Shown here: positions 11,941 through 21,934 of the stretch, piece after piece | Position numbering within the stretch: the first letter of the stretch is position 1 | Layout: each line of letters opens with the position of its first letter | From: Symbiodinium natans | Taxonomy: Eukaryota; Sar; Dinophyceae; Suessiales; Symbiodiniaceae | Length of the DNA stretch: 64,000 nucleotides | Direction of reading: 5' to 3' | Assembly (NCBI GenBank): GCA_905221605.1 | Contig: CAJNDS010000363.1 | Coordinates: forward strand, 1-64,000 | The notes under the pieces: model-generated | The model's database searches: none | The model's input: only the letters and a program-made list of their open reading frames with translations | Told to the model about the DNA's origin: nothing | Made by a program: the position numbers and the translations under genes

Positions 11941-11991
<51 letters not shown>

Positions 11992-12006
11992 TGTGTGTGT
12001 GTGTGT
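11941..12006. repeat. (GT)n microsatellite
   Basis: About 33 GT units with one interruption, ending at TGTCCCCAG, a plausible 3' splice site at 12012. Confidence 0.95.
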
Positions 12007-12012
12007 CCCCAG

Positions 12013-12260
12013 GTCGTCGAAGAAGAAGTAGGTTGAGCACTGAGTGCCGATAGCATGAAAGCAACATGATCAGTGTGAGCGTGCACATAGCCAGTGCCTG
12101 GAAGCATAGAGTTTTGTCAACTGACATCCGGAGAATGCCGGGCATTTGTGCAGTGGGTCCAGCGAAGATGCTGAAGATTTTCGGTGGCATGCGTACGTAC
12201 AACAGGTGGTACACAGCAAAAGTAGAAGCGCCAACGGCCAAAAATAGATAACCGCAAACA
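12013..12260. CDS. Coding-like segment, strand unresolved
   Basis: The minus strand is open with a hydrophobic product (around MLLSCYRHSVLNLLLL) and the plus strand is open with a basic product ending APTAKNR then TAG. Both look protein-like. Neighbouring genes are on the plus strand, which favours plus, but the evidence is not decisive. Confidence 0.25.
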
Positions 12261-12734
12261 ACAACAGCATCCCGAGGCCTTCAAAACGGAGCAAGTTCGC
12301 ATTCCTGTATACCAGTGACATTGGCATCGCTAGTGACCCGCTTCCTGCGTGATGGCACACCTCTGAGGTGGTTGAGCAGGGCTTTCCTCAATTTTACCGC
12401 GAGAGCCAAGTCACGTGCTGAAGATATTGTAGACATTTGGTACTTCCCCTCCCGCGGGATTTTCCTTCTTAAGAACCTAATTTCGGGCCCTGGCCTTCAA
12501 AAACACGCCGGCTCATACTTTGCATACCCAAGCCGCCGAACAGTGATCAAATCTGGGTTCAGGTCCAACCAAATCAAGTATTGACCTCAGAGCCCAATAT
12601 GCGGGGATGCCACACACATCCTGCGCGCAGACGGTGGCTGCGCATTCAAGCAAGCGGGTCCTAGACCTTGGTCATAGGTCTTCGGAGAGATGTCCCCATT
12701 GGTAGATGCCTCAGGAAGTCATGGGGGCATCTTG

Positions 12735-13000
12735 GATGATGGATGTGGGGGCGGCGACTTCAAAGCCACTTTAAAGTCGGCCCTTGGGGCACGATATCTC
12801 TAAGTACCGGAGGGCTCGGCAACATTGCCTCCGCAGACCCACCGGGCGACTTTAAAGTGACTCTACAGTCGGCCCCCCCGGGATGCAAGATCCAAGATCC
12901 AAGATCCAAAGTGCCTCCCGGATTTTCTGAGGCATCTGGGATCTTGAATCCTGGATCCCGGTGGACTTTACTTTACAGACCCCCTGTTCGGGCCCGATTG
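12735..13000. repeat. Degenerate direct and inverted repeats
   Basis: GACTTYAAAGYSACTYTAMAGTCGGCCC occurs twice about 85 bp apart, and AAGATCC triplets face a GGGATCTTGAATCCTGGATCC segment. Probably a decayed mobile element; no gene. Confidence 0.55.
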
Positions 13001-13049
13001 CTCTAAGTACAGGTGCTCTGTGCGCGATATCCTCTAACACTTCGGCTAG

Positions 13050-14110
13050 CAACTATGCGTTTATGCTCAGACATTCCTGAGTTAAATCAGACTAAATTCC
13101 AGCTTCAAACATATGATCTTCCCAACAAGCAAAGCCTGACATTTTCTATATGTTAGCCAGGTTAAGCTTTATCCAAAGCACTGTATCTTAAGCTAAACCT
13201 TCCGATCAGCAACACCTGACATCTCACATAGTTTTGCTTTGCTGTGCTTCATGCAAAACAGCTTATCTTAAGCAATCACGCCCTAGGCAAAACTTAAATT
13301 GGGCTTTATATAATGTATACTGCATATTGTCTTGGGATTTCCCCCCTCAAAAACTGCACAGGGCCCGACATGGCAAAAGGCAACTGATCAACTGACTATA
13401 AGTAGTATAACTACCCACTACCCTTTTTCATCGAAAATAGCAAATGCAAGGAATATGGTGGGCAGAACAACGAACGTAGAAAGAATCAAATGCGTATACT
13501 GACTATAATGAAGGAACATAGCGAATATTCAATATCGCGGATGTACTGAATAATAATGAACATACATCATGACCTTCATGCCTTGTATTCATGCCAATGC
13601 TAACGTTGGCTACATGATTATGTTTTTCATTCACTAGTTGAATGTTCTTAGCTGTATTAAGTATATTATATTAGCTGTATCAGTTCTCGCCTGCCAGTTA
13701 TATCAGTTGTATCATTTATATAACGATAATCCGTAAATTCATAATGAATATAATGAAGATAATCAAAATAGTGCGCATTAGACTCATAGGGAATGAAATC
13801 AAGACAATGAACATAATATGTAATGAGCTTAATGCAAATCTATGTATTAGCATTCGTTTCATTCATCAGATTCACTACAGGTATACTATTTGAATCTTCT
13901 ATATTCAATGTAGCCATTGTCTTCATTGTATTGTTGCAAAATTGCATCAGTTGTATGAATTATTTTCAGCATATCTAGTTTGTTACTTGTTATATGACAT
14001 ATATTGATTGCATCCACGAAAGTGCTTTGATGTTGTTAGTTCTATCAACTGTATAAACTAAATGACTTAGATGAAGTAGATTAAACACAATAACTGTATG
14101 AGTTATATTG
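13050..14110. other. AT-rich gene-free stretch
   Basis: A clear drop in GC, full of short near-repeats such as TATATCAGTTGTATCA and ATAATGAA. No coding frame, RNA gene or array recognised. Confidence 0.6.
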
Positions 14111-14341
14111 GTTATGTTTGTTTGTACCGGTTATATGAAAGTTCGTTTTGTCGGTCAATTTTTCCCGAGCCGGCTCGAAAACCGCCAAAGAACATCAGCC
14201 TTTCTGGCTTACAAAACTCGAGCCGGCACGAAACAGCCCGACAAGTTCCGAGATCCCAGAAGCTATGGTCCTCGACCTAGGTCAGCACCACAATGACCAC
14301 GGTTCAATTTCCAAATGAGTCACTTGTGTGCCGTCGCCCAG

Positions 14342-16736
14342 CATTTGCATCAAGACCCTGCGAATGTGGCGGCAGGAAGATTTCGTTCTACTTCGCAAAG
14401 AACTCGAAGAAGCCGAAGCATATGGCCACTTGCTAGTCGAATCGGTTGAGTCGGCTGAAGCACAATTGCTGAGGAAACTGCAAAGGCTCTCTGGGTTGCA
14501 CAAAAACTGCGTGCCAGGTGCTGCATCATGGTATGAGTCGCTGGGAACTAGCAGTCGGCGGGAGTTGACTACAAAGCTGACGGCCCTCATCCGGGACACA
14601 TGCACGTTGCTATCACGCCGCCGACATGTTGTTGCTATGGTGCTGTCACTTTTGTGTTTCATGCCTGGTTGAACATGGACCCACGGCTGCCGCCTCAAGG
14701 GATCGTGCGACTTGTTATTGACTCGTCCGGCAGGACTTGATCGATACCGCTGCGCCACTGTTCCAGATAGTTGCCGAAGAGGACTTTGGGCAAAGCATGG
14801 GGCTCTGCGGGAGACTGCACTTGCACATATGTCTGTATAGTAACGGGCCGAGAGAACACGAACTTCTCAGGTCATTCAGCCATCATTCGACACGTCAGGG
14901 TGCCCATGAACAATGTCGTCGACAGCGCGCTGCCTAAAGCATCAAGCATTGCTTGAATTGCACCTTCATTGTGCGTTGCAACTCTTGCGGACGCCGTTGT
15001 CTGTTCGACTCAGCTACACCACATGTTGTTAAAGCTGTCTGTGAGGTACTCTCCGCATGGTGGAGATGCTGATCGAAGCTTGTGAAGATGGAGCTGTGAG
15101 CAAGTCTGAGAAGGCCAAGCTCAAGGCGGACAAAGCAATGCAGCTTCGAGACTGCCCATTAGCCAGTGGAGCCGGTAGAGTCAGCAGAGTTATTCCCCTC
15201 TAGGAGGGGAAAGGGGATCCCCCCCTCATCGGTCGGAGTCGAGCTGAACATATGCGCACGTACCGCATGTATGTATCAGGCAGAAATCGACGAGATGCCA
15301 GAGCTGGTGGCTACGCTGCAGCAGCAGGTGGAGTCGTCAATAAGCCAGGATTCATGCTTCGGTTGATCTGATTTGCGGGCTCTTTTTGTGAACCGGCCGC
15401 CAACAGACCCCATGGATTGTGTCAATCTACCACATGTAGATTGCAACTTATTGTATGCAGACCGGTTTGCGGCGATGTTGGCAGTTGAAGATGGCCACGG
15501 TGGAGCGTGGTGCCCGCAAAATCGAAGAAGAGGTTGGGAGCTGCCTTCTTAAGGTTTGGGTCTGTAGGCATGCACGCACGTAGGCACATATACATATACG
15601 CACGGAGGCACGTACGCCCGCAAGCACATACGCAGCCATAGTGCAGCCATGCACCCCGGATCGCTGAGGTATGCACACACGCATACCACCAGACACGCAG
15701 ACCTGCACGCAGACACGCAGATACCCACACGCGCACGTGGACACACACGCATGCACACAGACCCGCACAGGCGCATGCACGCACGCTCGCTCTTGCGCTC
15801 GCTGACACGCACGCACGCACGCCGGCTTGCAGCCACTGACCACCCCCCCCCTCCACCAGGATTGATCTAGTTGCCTGAAGTAGGAATGTTGACATCTAGA
15901 TTGATTACCATCAATGATGATTCGCAGACGTCTCTGATGGCATTCCGTTCAATTGCATAGGTTCATAAGCGGACCAGGATTGCAACTGAAGGCCTGGCCG
16001 AGATGCTTCTGAAGAAACGTTCAACCATCTCAGCCTACCCACATCTGTTACGGACAGAGGTTTCGCACACACGGTACCGGTCGAAGCCGGTCATCAAGGC
16101 TAACGAGAAGACTATTTCACGGAACGTGATAATGTTGTCTTTTGATTTTTAGTCGCTGCAACAGCGACGCAAAACTGCAAGTGATTTCATGTTTTAACTT
16201 TATTGACACGGAATGTTCCAAAAACGGAGCCATGTGTAGAGTGTGTTTTCATTCATGGAAGTGACTGTTTGGTATGAAGTTTTTACATGGCGCATACTCG
16301 ATGCACAGGGAGAATTCTGTGCCGTCAGTATGGCCCGAACCTGCAGAAAGCAGTCAAAGTAGGTCATTAAACTGGCCTTCAGATCCGAACAGGTTGTAAA
16401 AAAGACGAGCAAAAAAACACAAACAAAAGACACAGCACAGAAGGAATTCTGAGATTCTCACTGAAAGTTTGTTGTTTTGTTCTTGTAATGTCTTGGAGGA
16501 CCAAACGCATACACCCATCACTCAAGTTTCTAAGCGAAGAAGTCAGTGTGTGGCAAGGTAAGGTGTTCTTGAATGTGGCGTACTTCTTGTCGACCAAGAA
16601 CTAGCAGAGTTAGCTTACCTCTTCCCTCAGGTGCTCGGAGAGCATTACGTGGTTCTCACAGTTTGCTACCTTGCCCAGCTGGTTCACGACCAGTCGGTGT
16701 TCTTCCTGGACTATGAGCGTGACTTGGAGAAGATTG
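14342..16736 (+). CDS. Helical/coiled-coil protein (partial, 6 exons)
   Basis: Exons 14342-14517, 15046-15149, 15280-15327, 15485-15553, 15961-16059 and 16631-16736 join in phase, with donors GT, GA, GT, GT, GT, GT. The product is rich in Glu, Leu, Lys and Ala. Exon 1 contains a strong heptad region (LLRKELEEAEAYGHLL), exon 2 a charged helix (KSEKAKLKADKAMQL), exon 3 a Gln-rich end (LVATLQQQ), exon 4 RGARKIEEEVGSCLLK. The last exon becomes hydrophobic (HYVVLTVCYLAQLVHDQSVFFLDYERDLEKI). The shape suggests a structural or adaptor protein; no domain name can be given. The true start and end are not seen. Exons at 17245 and 17700 could belong to the same gene. The linking of the final exon rests on phase only. 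Confidence 0.5.
15571..15830. repeat. ACGC/CACG simple-sequence tract
   Basis: Imperfect CACGCA/GCACGC repeats lying in the predicted intron after exon 15485-15553. They give rise to long Cys/Val/Arg-rich frames on the minus strand that are artefacts of the repeat. Confidence 0.85.
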
Positions 16737-17244
16737 GTATCAGGTACCAAATTCTGCGTGGCCACATGCCTTATTCCAGAGTGAAAAAGGGCGCCTTGCT
16801 TCCAGAGCCCTACCCTAAACCAAAAAAACCGTAAACCCTCAACGTCTGTTACTTGACAGCGTTGGCCCTTCCGCCATCGTTGTGTATCCTGCAGCGACTT
16901 TGAGCCCACCGACGGCAGACTCACACAAACAAACGTATTTGGGTTTCCGTACTGCGGAGTAGGGTGCTAGAGAAGGTTGGATAAGGACCTCGTGGCCTAG
17001 CTGGGCTTCCAATGAACATAAATTAGCATTCATCTATGTAATTAGATATGATGGTTTATGCATGTATTTATTCAATGCCGCGAGTAACCCGTCCTTCCCA
17101 ATTCTGCAAAAGCAAATTTCCAATGTTGCCCAAGAATGTCTTGAAGGTGAGCTGTGCTCCGCATCGTGACTACACTTCTGGCTGTTTATGAACTACTCCT
17201 GTACTTCTGATATTCCAGTGGCTCCCAGCAACGTCTGAGGGTTC

Positions 17245-17321
17245 ATGTCGTCAGGTAGCGGAGGCCTGCTGGACGAGTGCACAGACTCATTGTCGAGCTT
17301 GTTCAAGTACGACAAAGGTGA
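17245..17321 (+). CDS. Candidate first exon (MSSGSGGLL...)
   Basis: An ATG followed by 25 well-formed codons (SSGSGGLLDECTDSLSSLFK) up to a GTGACC donor. It may instead be an internal exon starting after TCAG. No partner exon was joined with confidence. Confidence 0.35.
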
Positions 17322-17698
17322 CCTGAGGCCTGTTTCCACTTGCAATTCTTGGCTTATACATGATACAGTATTGTATGTTCTTCAATGTAGGTTATATGTC
17401 ATATGTTAGATATTATGTTTTGGATGTTTTTGCTATGCTATGACACGCCAGGCTGTGGCGGGTGCATGTTTAGTGATGCCAGAAATAATGGAGATACGAG
17501 CAACACTGGTACTACCAGACGTGCGGGTCAGGCTAGGAGTAAGAAGAATAAGAAGGTAAGAAGAGTAAGAAGAGTTAAAAGTATCAAGGATAGTAAGACT
17601 GGAAATTGAGAGTGCCTTGTAAGAATAATCATTGTGTAAGTACTCGTCGTCGTAGTCGCCGCCGTCGTCGTCGTAGTAGTAGGAGGATGTGGTGTCGG

Positions 17699-17835
17699 AG
17701 TTTTTCATCGCATATCGGGTGTGCGTACTGCGTGTCCGTGTTGGTGGCCGCTTTGCCTTGAAGGTGGGCCATGCGCTCAACACTCTGCCTCCTCACCAAC
17801 TTCATGATCGGCTGGAAAGGCAGAACAAGAATTAG
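17699..17835 (+). CDS. Candidate 3'-terminal exon
   Basis: After a GGAG acceptor the frame reads FFIAYRVCVLRVRVGGRF and continues to HDRLERQNKN and TAG. Codons end in G/C and composition is protein-like. It has no upstream ATG, so it must be an internal or terminal exon. The minus-strand frame across this stretch is poorer. Confidence 0.4.
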
Positions 17836-17933
17836 CCTTTGTGAAGGGAAATACATCAGCGATGTGGCCTGCTTCCATGTCATCTGGCTGCTGCCTTAAA
17901 CCATAGCTAGCTACACCATTTCCAGCATGTTGC

Positions 17934-18236
17934 GCCCTAAGCCCGAAGCCCTAAGCCCTAAGCCCTAAGCCCCAAGCCCCAAGCCCCAAGCCCTAAGCCC
18001 TAAGCCCTAAGCCCTAAGCCCTAAGCCCTAAGCCCTAAGCCCTAAGCCCTAAGCCCTAAGCCCTAAGCCCTAAGCCCTAAGCCCTAAGCCCTACGCCCTA
18101 AGCCCTAAGCCCTAAGCCCTAAGCCCTAAGCCCTAAGCCCTAAGCCCTAAGCCCTAAGCCCTAAGCCCTAAGCCCTAAGCCCTAAACCCTACCCTAAGCC
18201 CTAAACCCTAAACCCTAAACCCTAAACCCTAAACCC
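17934..18236 (-). repeat. CCCTAAG-variant telomere-like array
   Basis: About 36 units of CCCTAAG (a one-base variant of CCCTAAA), almost perfectly uniform, followed by six CCCTAAA units. This is the longest telomere-like block in the window. Confidence 0.95.
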
Positions 18237-18358
18237 TTGCATTGTTTTTGGGGATCATGGTTTGGTGTGTTGTCCACACATGTTGGTCCTCTTTCGGGAG
18301 GCTGGTGCGATGAGCTGGCCATGCAGGAGTTTATCGAGACCCCGACAGGGCTGAAAGA

Positions 18359-18480
18359 GGCCCATAGGGGTGGTTGGCAAAATTATGGTCCTTTTTTGGA
18401 TCCCTATTATTATACGGCACCTAATATTTAGGGTGCCCCAAAAGGGATCATAAGTTTGACAGCCACCCATAGAGGGGTTT
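18359..18480. mobile_element. Hairpin (MITE-like) element
   Basis: The ends are imperfect inverted repeats: CCATAGGGGTGGTTGGCAAA on the left and TTTGACAGCCACCCATAGAGG on the right. It interrupts a plus-strand coding-like stretch (around LAMQEFIETPTGLKEAH). It shares CCCCAAAAGGGAT with elements near 42528 and 51288. No clear target duplication. Confidence 0.6.
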
Positions 18481-18589
18481 GAGGACCATGCAAGCAATAA
18501 AAAGCAAGCAGTCAACAAATCAGCGGCATAATCTTTACGAGGAAGAGAAACAGGGGCCGTGTGGTGACCGGGGGGTGCAGAGCTCTGCG

Positions 18590-19123
18590 GAGCTTGAGGA
18601 GCGAGTGGATGTTTGCTTGGTTTTCCAGGAACCGGTGTGCTTCATCACGAAGTACACAGCTGGTCTTGCGAACATCAACGTCTCTTGCCTGCAATGTCCA
18701 GGGCCTGTTGTCTTACTTGCGTGTTTCGGCCTTTGTTATCAACTGGCTGGCAGAAGTCTTCTGCACTGTCAGTAGCCACACTTTCAATCCCACTGTCGAA
18801 ATTTGCAGTTGATTGTTGCAAGCATTTTTTTGGTGAGACATCTGCAGTAGCATCGTGACTGATGAGGCTCAGCCTTTTGCCTAGAGGTCCAACCTCGAGC
18901 TTTCTGTGTGCCTGAGGTGATTCTCATGTCTCGCTACAGTGCAGGCACACTTCAGGCCGGCCCTGGGATTCATAATGATGGCATGCTGTCGAGACACATT
19001 CAATCAACACTGCTCAAACCTGTATCTTCACAGGCCGCTTTGGAGCGGGTAGCCGCTGTGGTCTTTGCTTCTGTGGTCGGCCGGAGACACAGACACCTCT
19101 GTGTTTCGCATTTCTACTCCTGA
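18590..19123 (+). CDS. Exon-like segments, unresolved
   Basis: Plus-strand frames at 18590-18775 (around VCFITKYTAGLANINVSCLQC) and, after TTCACAG, at 19034-19123 (AALERVAAVVFASVV) read as coding. Boundaries and joining are uncertain. Confidence 0.25.
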
Positions 19124-19732
19124 GGTTGTGAGGCAGGCCTGCAGATGTGTATCTGACCAGTCGGGAAGGGTTCCCTGTGCGGAAAGGACGTCCCCCAAGA
19201 GTTGGACTTCTGAAAAATAGGACCTTGCAATGAGGACGAAATGGACGTAGCCCTGCCATTGCCATCATAGCGAAATTTTGTGGCAACAGCCCTAAGGTCA
19301 GATCGGTTACGTGGCACTGGGTTGGTGCAACGATGAAGCGAGGACTCGATGGGTCAGCTTGGGAATCATTGCGGTCTTGACATGAGCGGCGCAGAGTGGA
19401 GTATCCGGACCCTTCCGGTCACACAGAAGGTGTGCCAGACACTTCCGTGCCTGCAAGCAACGGGCCTTGCCTTCGCTCACATTGACATGCGAGAGCACAC
19501 ACCTATTGCAAAGCAAGATGCAAAGCAAGATCAAGCAACCAGAGCACGTTGAAGAGCAGCGGAAGCGGGGTCCCTCTGACTATTGCTGCTTGGTGTCTTG
19601 AGGATACTGACAGTGGTGGCGGTGTTCTTCGTGACGTGGGGCTTCATGTGACACAGCCGAAAGATGTCACAGGAGGGTTCTTCTGTTCTTCAACAAAAAT
19701 CCAGACCTAAACTCTGAAGCCTACACGCGACC

Positions 19733-19852
19733 ATGAATCCTTACAGGTATTTCAGCTACGACGGGAACCCGGATTCGCAGGCCATTGCCCAGCGACTTGC
19801 AGCCATCTCTGACTTTTGGCTACACGAGAAAATGGCCGTTTTAGGGGCTTAA
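19733..19852 (+). CDS. Candidate first exon (MNPYRYFSYDG...)
   Basis: ATG followed by 39 protein-like codons (core DSQAIAQRLAAISDFWLHEK). A GTTTTAGGGG donor inside the frame (after ATGGCC) would end the exon at the edge of a degenerate telomere-like block. As a free ORF it would end at TAA 19850-19852. Confidence 0.4.
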   Translation: MNPYRYFSYDGNPDSQAIAQRLAAISDFWLHEKMAVLGA

Positions 19853-20161
19853 GGTTCAGGGTTTGTAAGTTACAGTAAAGGGGATGCTCTCTTCGTGTGA
19901 TTGTCTCGTGAGGTTAAAGGTTGCACAGGACATGTCTCATGACGGCAAGTCGGCAAGCAAGGTCTCTTCTCTCATGGCCGATTGCTCGAATGAGTCCGGC
20001 ACGGCGTCCACGTACTCTGACTCCTACCACTCCTTCAGTGAAATCATTCTTGGTGCCTGAACCTGTTTGAGGTGTGTGTGTGTGTGCAGACACAAGATGG
20101 CGCTGTTGCTTTTGAAGCATTAAACCTGGTGCTCCCGACTTCATGACCGACCGTTTGAGGT

Positions 20162-20452
20162 GTGCTTGTCATGACCTTGTTTGACACCCTGTTCGGAGAA
20201 GAGCCTGCTGCATCACAGGCGATGTGGCGCGCAGAAGTTATCATTACCTCACTGTCTCTCACTGCTCTTGGGGCCTATCCCTCCAGCCCTACTGCCAGGC
20301 AAGAGACAGTGCCCGCCAAGCTGTCTTGGCTTTCAAGAAGGCGCCTGTTCTCAAGTCAGTGGCCGAAACATGGTGTGTTTGAAGCGATGTCAGCCGTCCG
20401 ATGGCTGTCGAAACACAAGCAACCAACATGTTGGCGTATTGGTCAGCCGTGA
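20162..20452 (+). CDS. ORF of 96 codons, uncertain
   Basis: Frame with a plausible amino-terminal half (TLFDTLFGEEPAASQAMW) and a less convincing remainder. An overlapping plus frame of 105 codons exists. Unknown function. Confidence 0.25.
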   Translation: MLVMTLFDTLFGEEPAASQAMWRAEVIITSLSLTALGAYPSSPTARQETVPAKLSWLSRRRLFSSQWPKHGVFEAMSAVRWLSKHKQPTCWRIGQP

Positions 20453-20737
20453 AAAAAAAAGCCGTGGAAGTTTGCGCAGCGCACAAGCTACCCAGTAGTA
20501 TGTGAAGCAGCACGCCGAGGTCATTTTTGGGCAGATAACGCCGTGCTTACTGCTTTCACGGTTTAAAGCAGAGAAAGTGTTTCATATTGCTCCCATCCGA
20601 TACGTAAGTTCGAGGTAAGTCTGCAAGAAACATCCACGCTTCAAAGTGCCCGTCCTTGTGCTGTGACATCGGTTTGTGCTTTCGCTATCCTTGTCAACAA
20701 GCTCTCGAACCTCTGGGGGGGGGAGTGGATGAACCCC

Positions 20738-20813
20738 TAGCCCTAGATCCTAAACCCTAAACCTGGACCCTAAACCCTAAACCCTAAACCCGAAACCCGA
20801 AACCCGAGACCCT
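20738..20813 (-). repeat. Degenerate CCCTAAA array
   Basis: About ten units with substitutions (CCCTAGC, CCTAGAT, CCCGAAA). Confidence 0.85.
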
Positions 20814-20830
20814 GAACTGGACAATTCCAA

Positions 20831-20941
20831 ATGGCGCAGCGAAAGCCCAAGTTACGTCCCCGCCAAGCCCCCGATTCCGAAACCGGGGGCGAAAGCACGA
20901 GGCGTGGAAGCCCCTGGAGTTCCCGAAAGCATGTGAAGTAG
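20831..20941 (+). CDS. Candidate first exon between two arrays (MAQRKPKLRPR...)
   Basis: ATG followed by 35 codons of a basic, Ser-rich product (core PDSETGGESTRRGSPWSS). A GTGAAG donor after CAT, or the stop TAG, falls within ten bases of the next TTTAGGG block. The exon is bracketed by telomere-like repeats on both sides. Confidence 0.4.
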   Translation: MAQRKPKLRPRQAPDSETGGESTRRGSPWSSRKHVK

Positions 20942-21078
20942 GGTTTAGGGTTTAGGGTTTAGGATTTAGGGTATAAACCCTGCTTCATACCTGCACCGCC
21001 GCAGACCTCTCGTAATCTCGGCGGTTTCGGGCTTGAGGTTTATGGGTTTAGGCTTTAGGGTTTAGGGTTTAGGGCTTA
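20939..21078 (+). repeat. Two TTTAGGG blocks
   Basis: Blocks at 20939-20972 and 21038-21078 separated by 65 bases without a clear exon. Confidence 0.8.
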
Positions 21079-21144
21079 AGGCTCAAGGTTGATGGTTTGG
21101 GAACTGAGGGTCCGACCTTAACCCTTCACTCCCAAACCCGAAAG

Positions 21145-21250
21145 GAATCTTCCCAACGAGTCGCGCGGTCAGCCACTGCCAAAGGTGTTCGTTGAGTACT
21201 TCAACAGCGAGATCAATGAAAAAGAGCTCCCTGCTGAAATCGTGCCCTGA
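21145..21250 (+). CDS. Exon-like segment ending in a stop
   Basis: After CCGAAAG the frame reads NLPNESRGQPLPKVFVEY and ends at TGA 21248-21250. Protein-like throughout, and the other frames are not. The acceptor lies just downstream of a degenerate CCAAACCC stretch. Confidence 0.4.
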
Positions 21251-21454
21251 CATCCCTAGCTGAGGCGTTTCTTCTTTTGTCGAGCGTCTGCCCGAAACCC
21301 TAAACCACGAAGGCCGAAACCGCTGAAATACCTAGAAGGCCGAACTTGAGAAGTGCAGGGCAGGACGACGACTCTGGGAAGGTCTCTCTCAGATACTTTC
21401 ATTCCGGGTAGCCTTCCAAGGTTTCAGATGTTCAGGGGTTTTCTGGTGGTGTTT

Positions 21455-21545
21455 CGGGCTTATAACCATCCAAGGGCACCTAAGGGGCTTATAAGTGGGT
21501 TATAAGCACAGCTAATAATTGGTTAATGAGTACCATGAACCTCCA
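21455..21545. repeat. TTATAAG/AATTGGTTAAT repeat family, copy 1
   Basis: GGGCTTATAA, TTATAAGTGGGTTATAAG and TAATAATTGGTTAATGAGTA are shared, in part, with 56537-56590 and 57160-57255. The right end AGTACCATGAACCTCCAAGT also occurs at 8988. Confidence 0.5.
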
Positions 21546-21550
21546 AGTGG

Positions 21551-21632
21551 GGCCTAAACCCTAAACCCTAAACCCTAAACCCTAAACCCTAAACCCTAAA
21601 CCCTAAACTCTAAACCCGAAACCCTAAACCCG
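21551..21632 (-). repeat. CCCTAAA array, left of the retrotransposon
   Basis: About eleven units. The last five bases, ACCCG (21628-21632), are the left target-site duplication of the LTR element. Confidence 0.9.
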
Positions 21633-21882
21633 CGCGAGTGAGTAAGAAGCCAGTTGGATTACCATGTCTGCAACATGTCGGCTTAGGTCTACAGGAGCCC
21701 AAGCCACAAGCAGAGTGTCTTTTTAAGAAATCATCATGTATAGTGTACAGTACTATTAAAGACGTTATAGGACACAGACTCCTATCAGAACTTGTCGTGT
21801 CTTGTTGTTTGTTGTGTTGTTCCTGCTTGGTGGAAAAGAGAGCCCTGCGTAACCCCGCTGTGGAGCTTCTTGCCCACGCGAG
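21633..21882 (+). repeat. 5' LTR
   Basis: Begins CGCGAGTGAG and ends CCCACGCGAG. The usual TG...CA ends are absent; instead the hexamer CGCGAG occurs at both ends in direct orientation. It differs from the 3' LTR by one C deletion near 21855 and a substitution near 21778. Confidence 0.92.
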
Positions 21883-21901
21883 GGTTATGAGCCCAACGCT
21901 A
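21883..21901 (+). promoter_or_regulatory. Primer binding site, half-tRNA-Met type
   Basis: GGTTATGAGCCCAACGCT directly follows the LTR. Its complement is an anticodon stem-loop with loop CUCAUAA (anticodon CAU) between GGG and CCC, as in tRNA-Met. Copia of Drosophila primes from an internal tRNA-iMet fragment in this manner; the usual 3'-CCA complement (TGG...) is not present. Confidence 0.8.
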
Positions 21902-21934
21902 AGTAAAAGGGCTCCGTAGAAAGTAGACCTTGCC

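Noticed and set aside
15422-15895. Cys/Val/Arg-rich minus ORFs up to 157 codons
   Set aside because: Produced by an ACGC simple repeat in an intron.
17934-18236. A true chromosome end
   Set aside because: Arrays are internal, occur in both orientations throughout the window and are flanked by exons on both sides.
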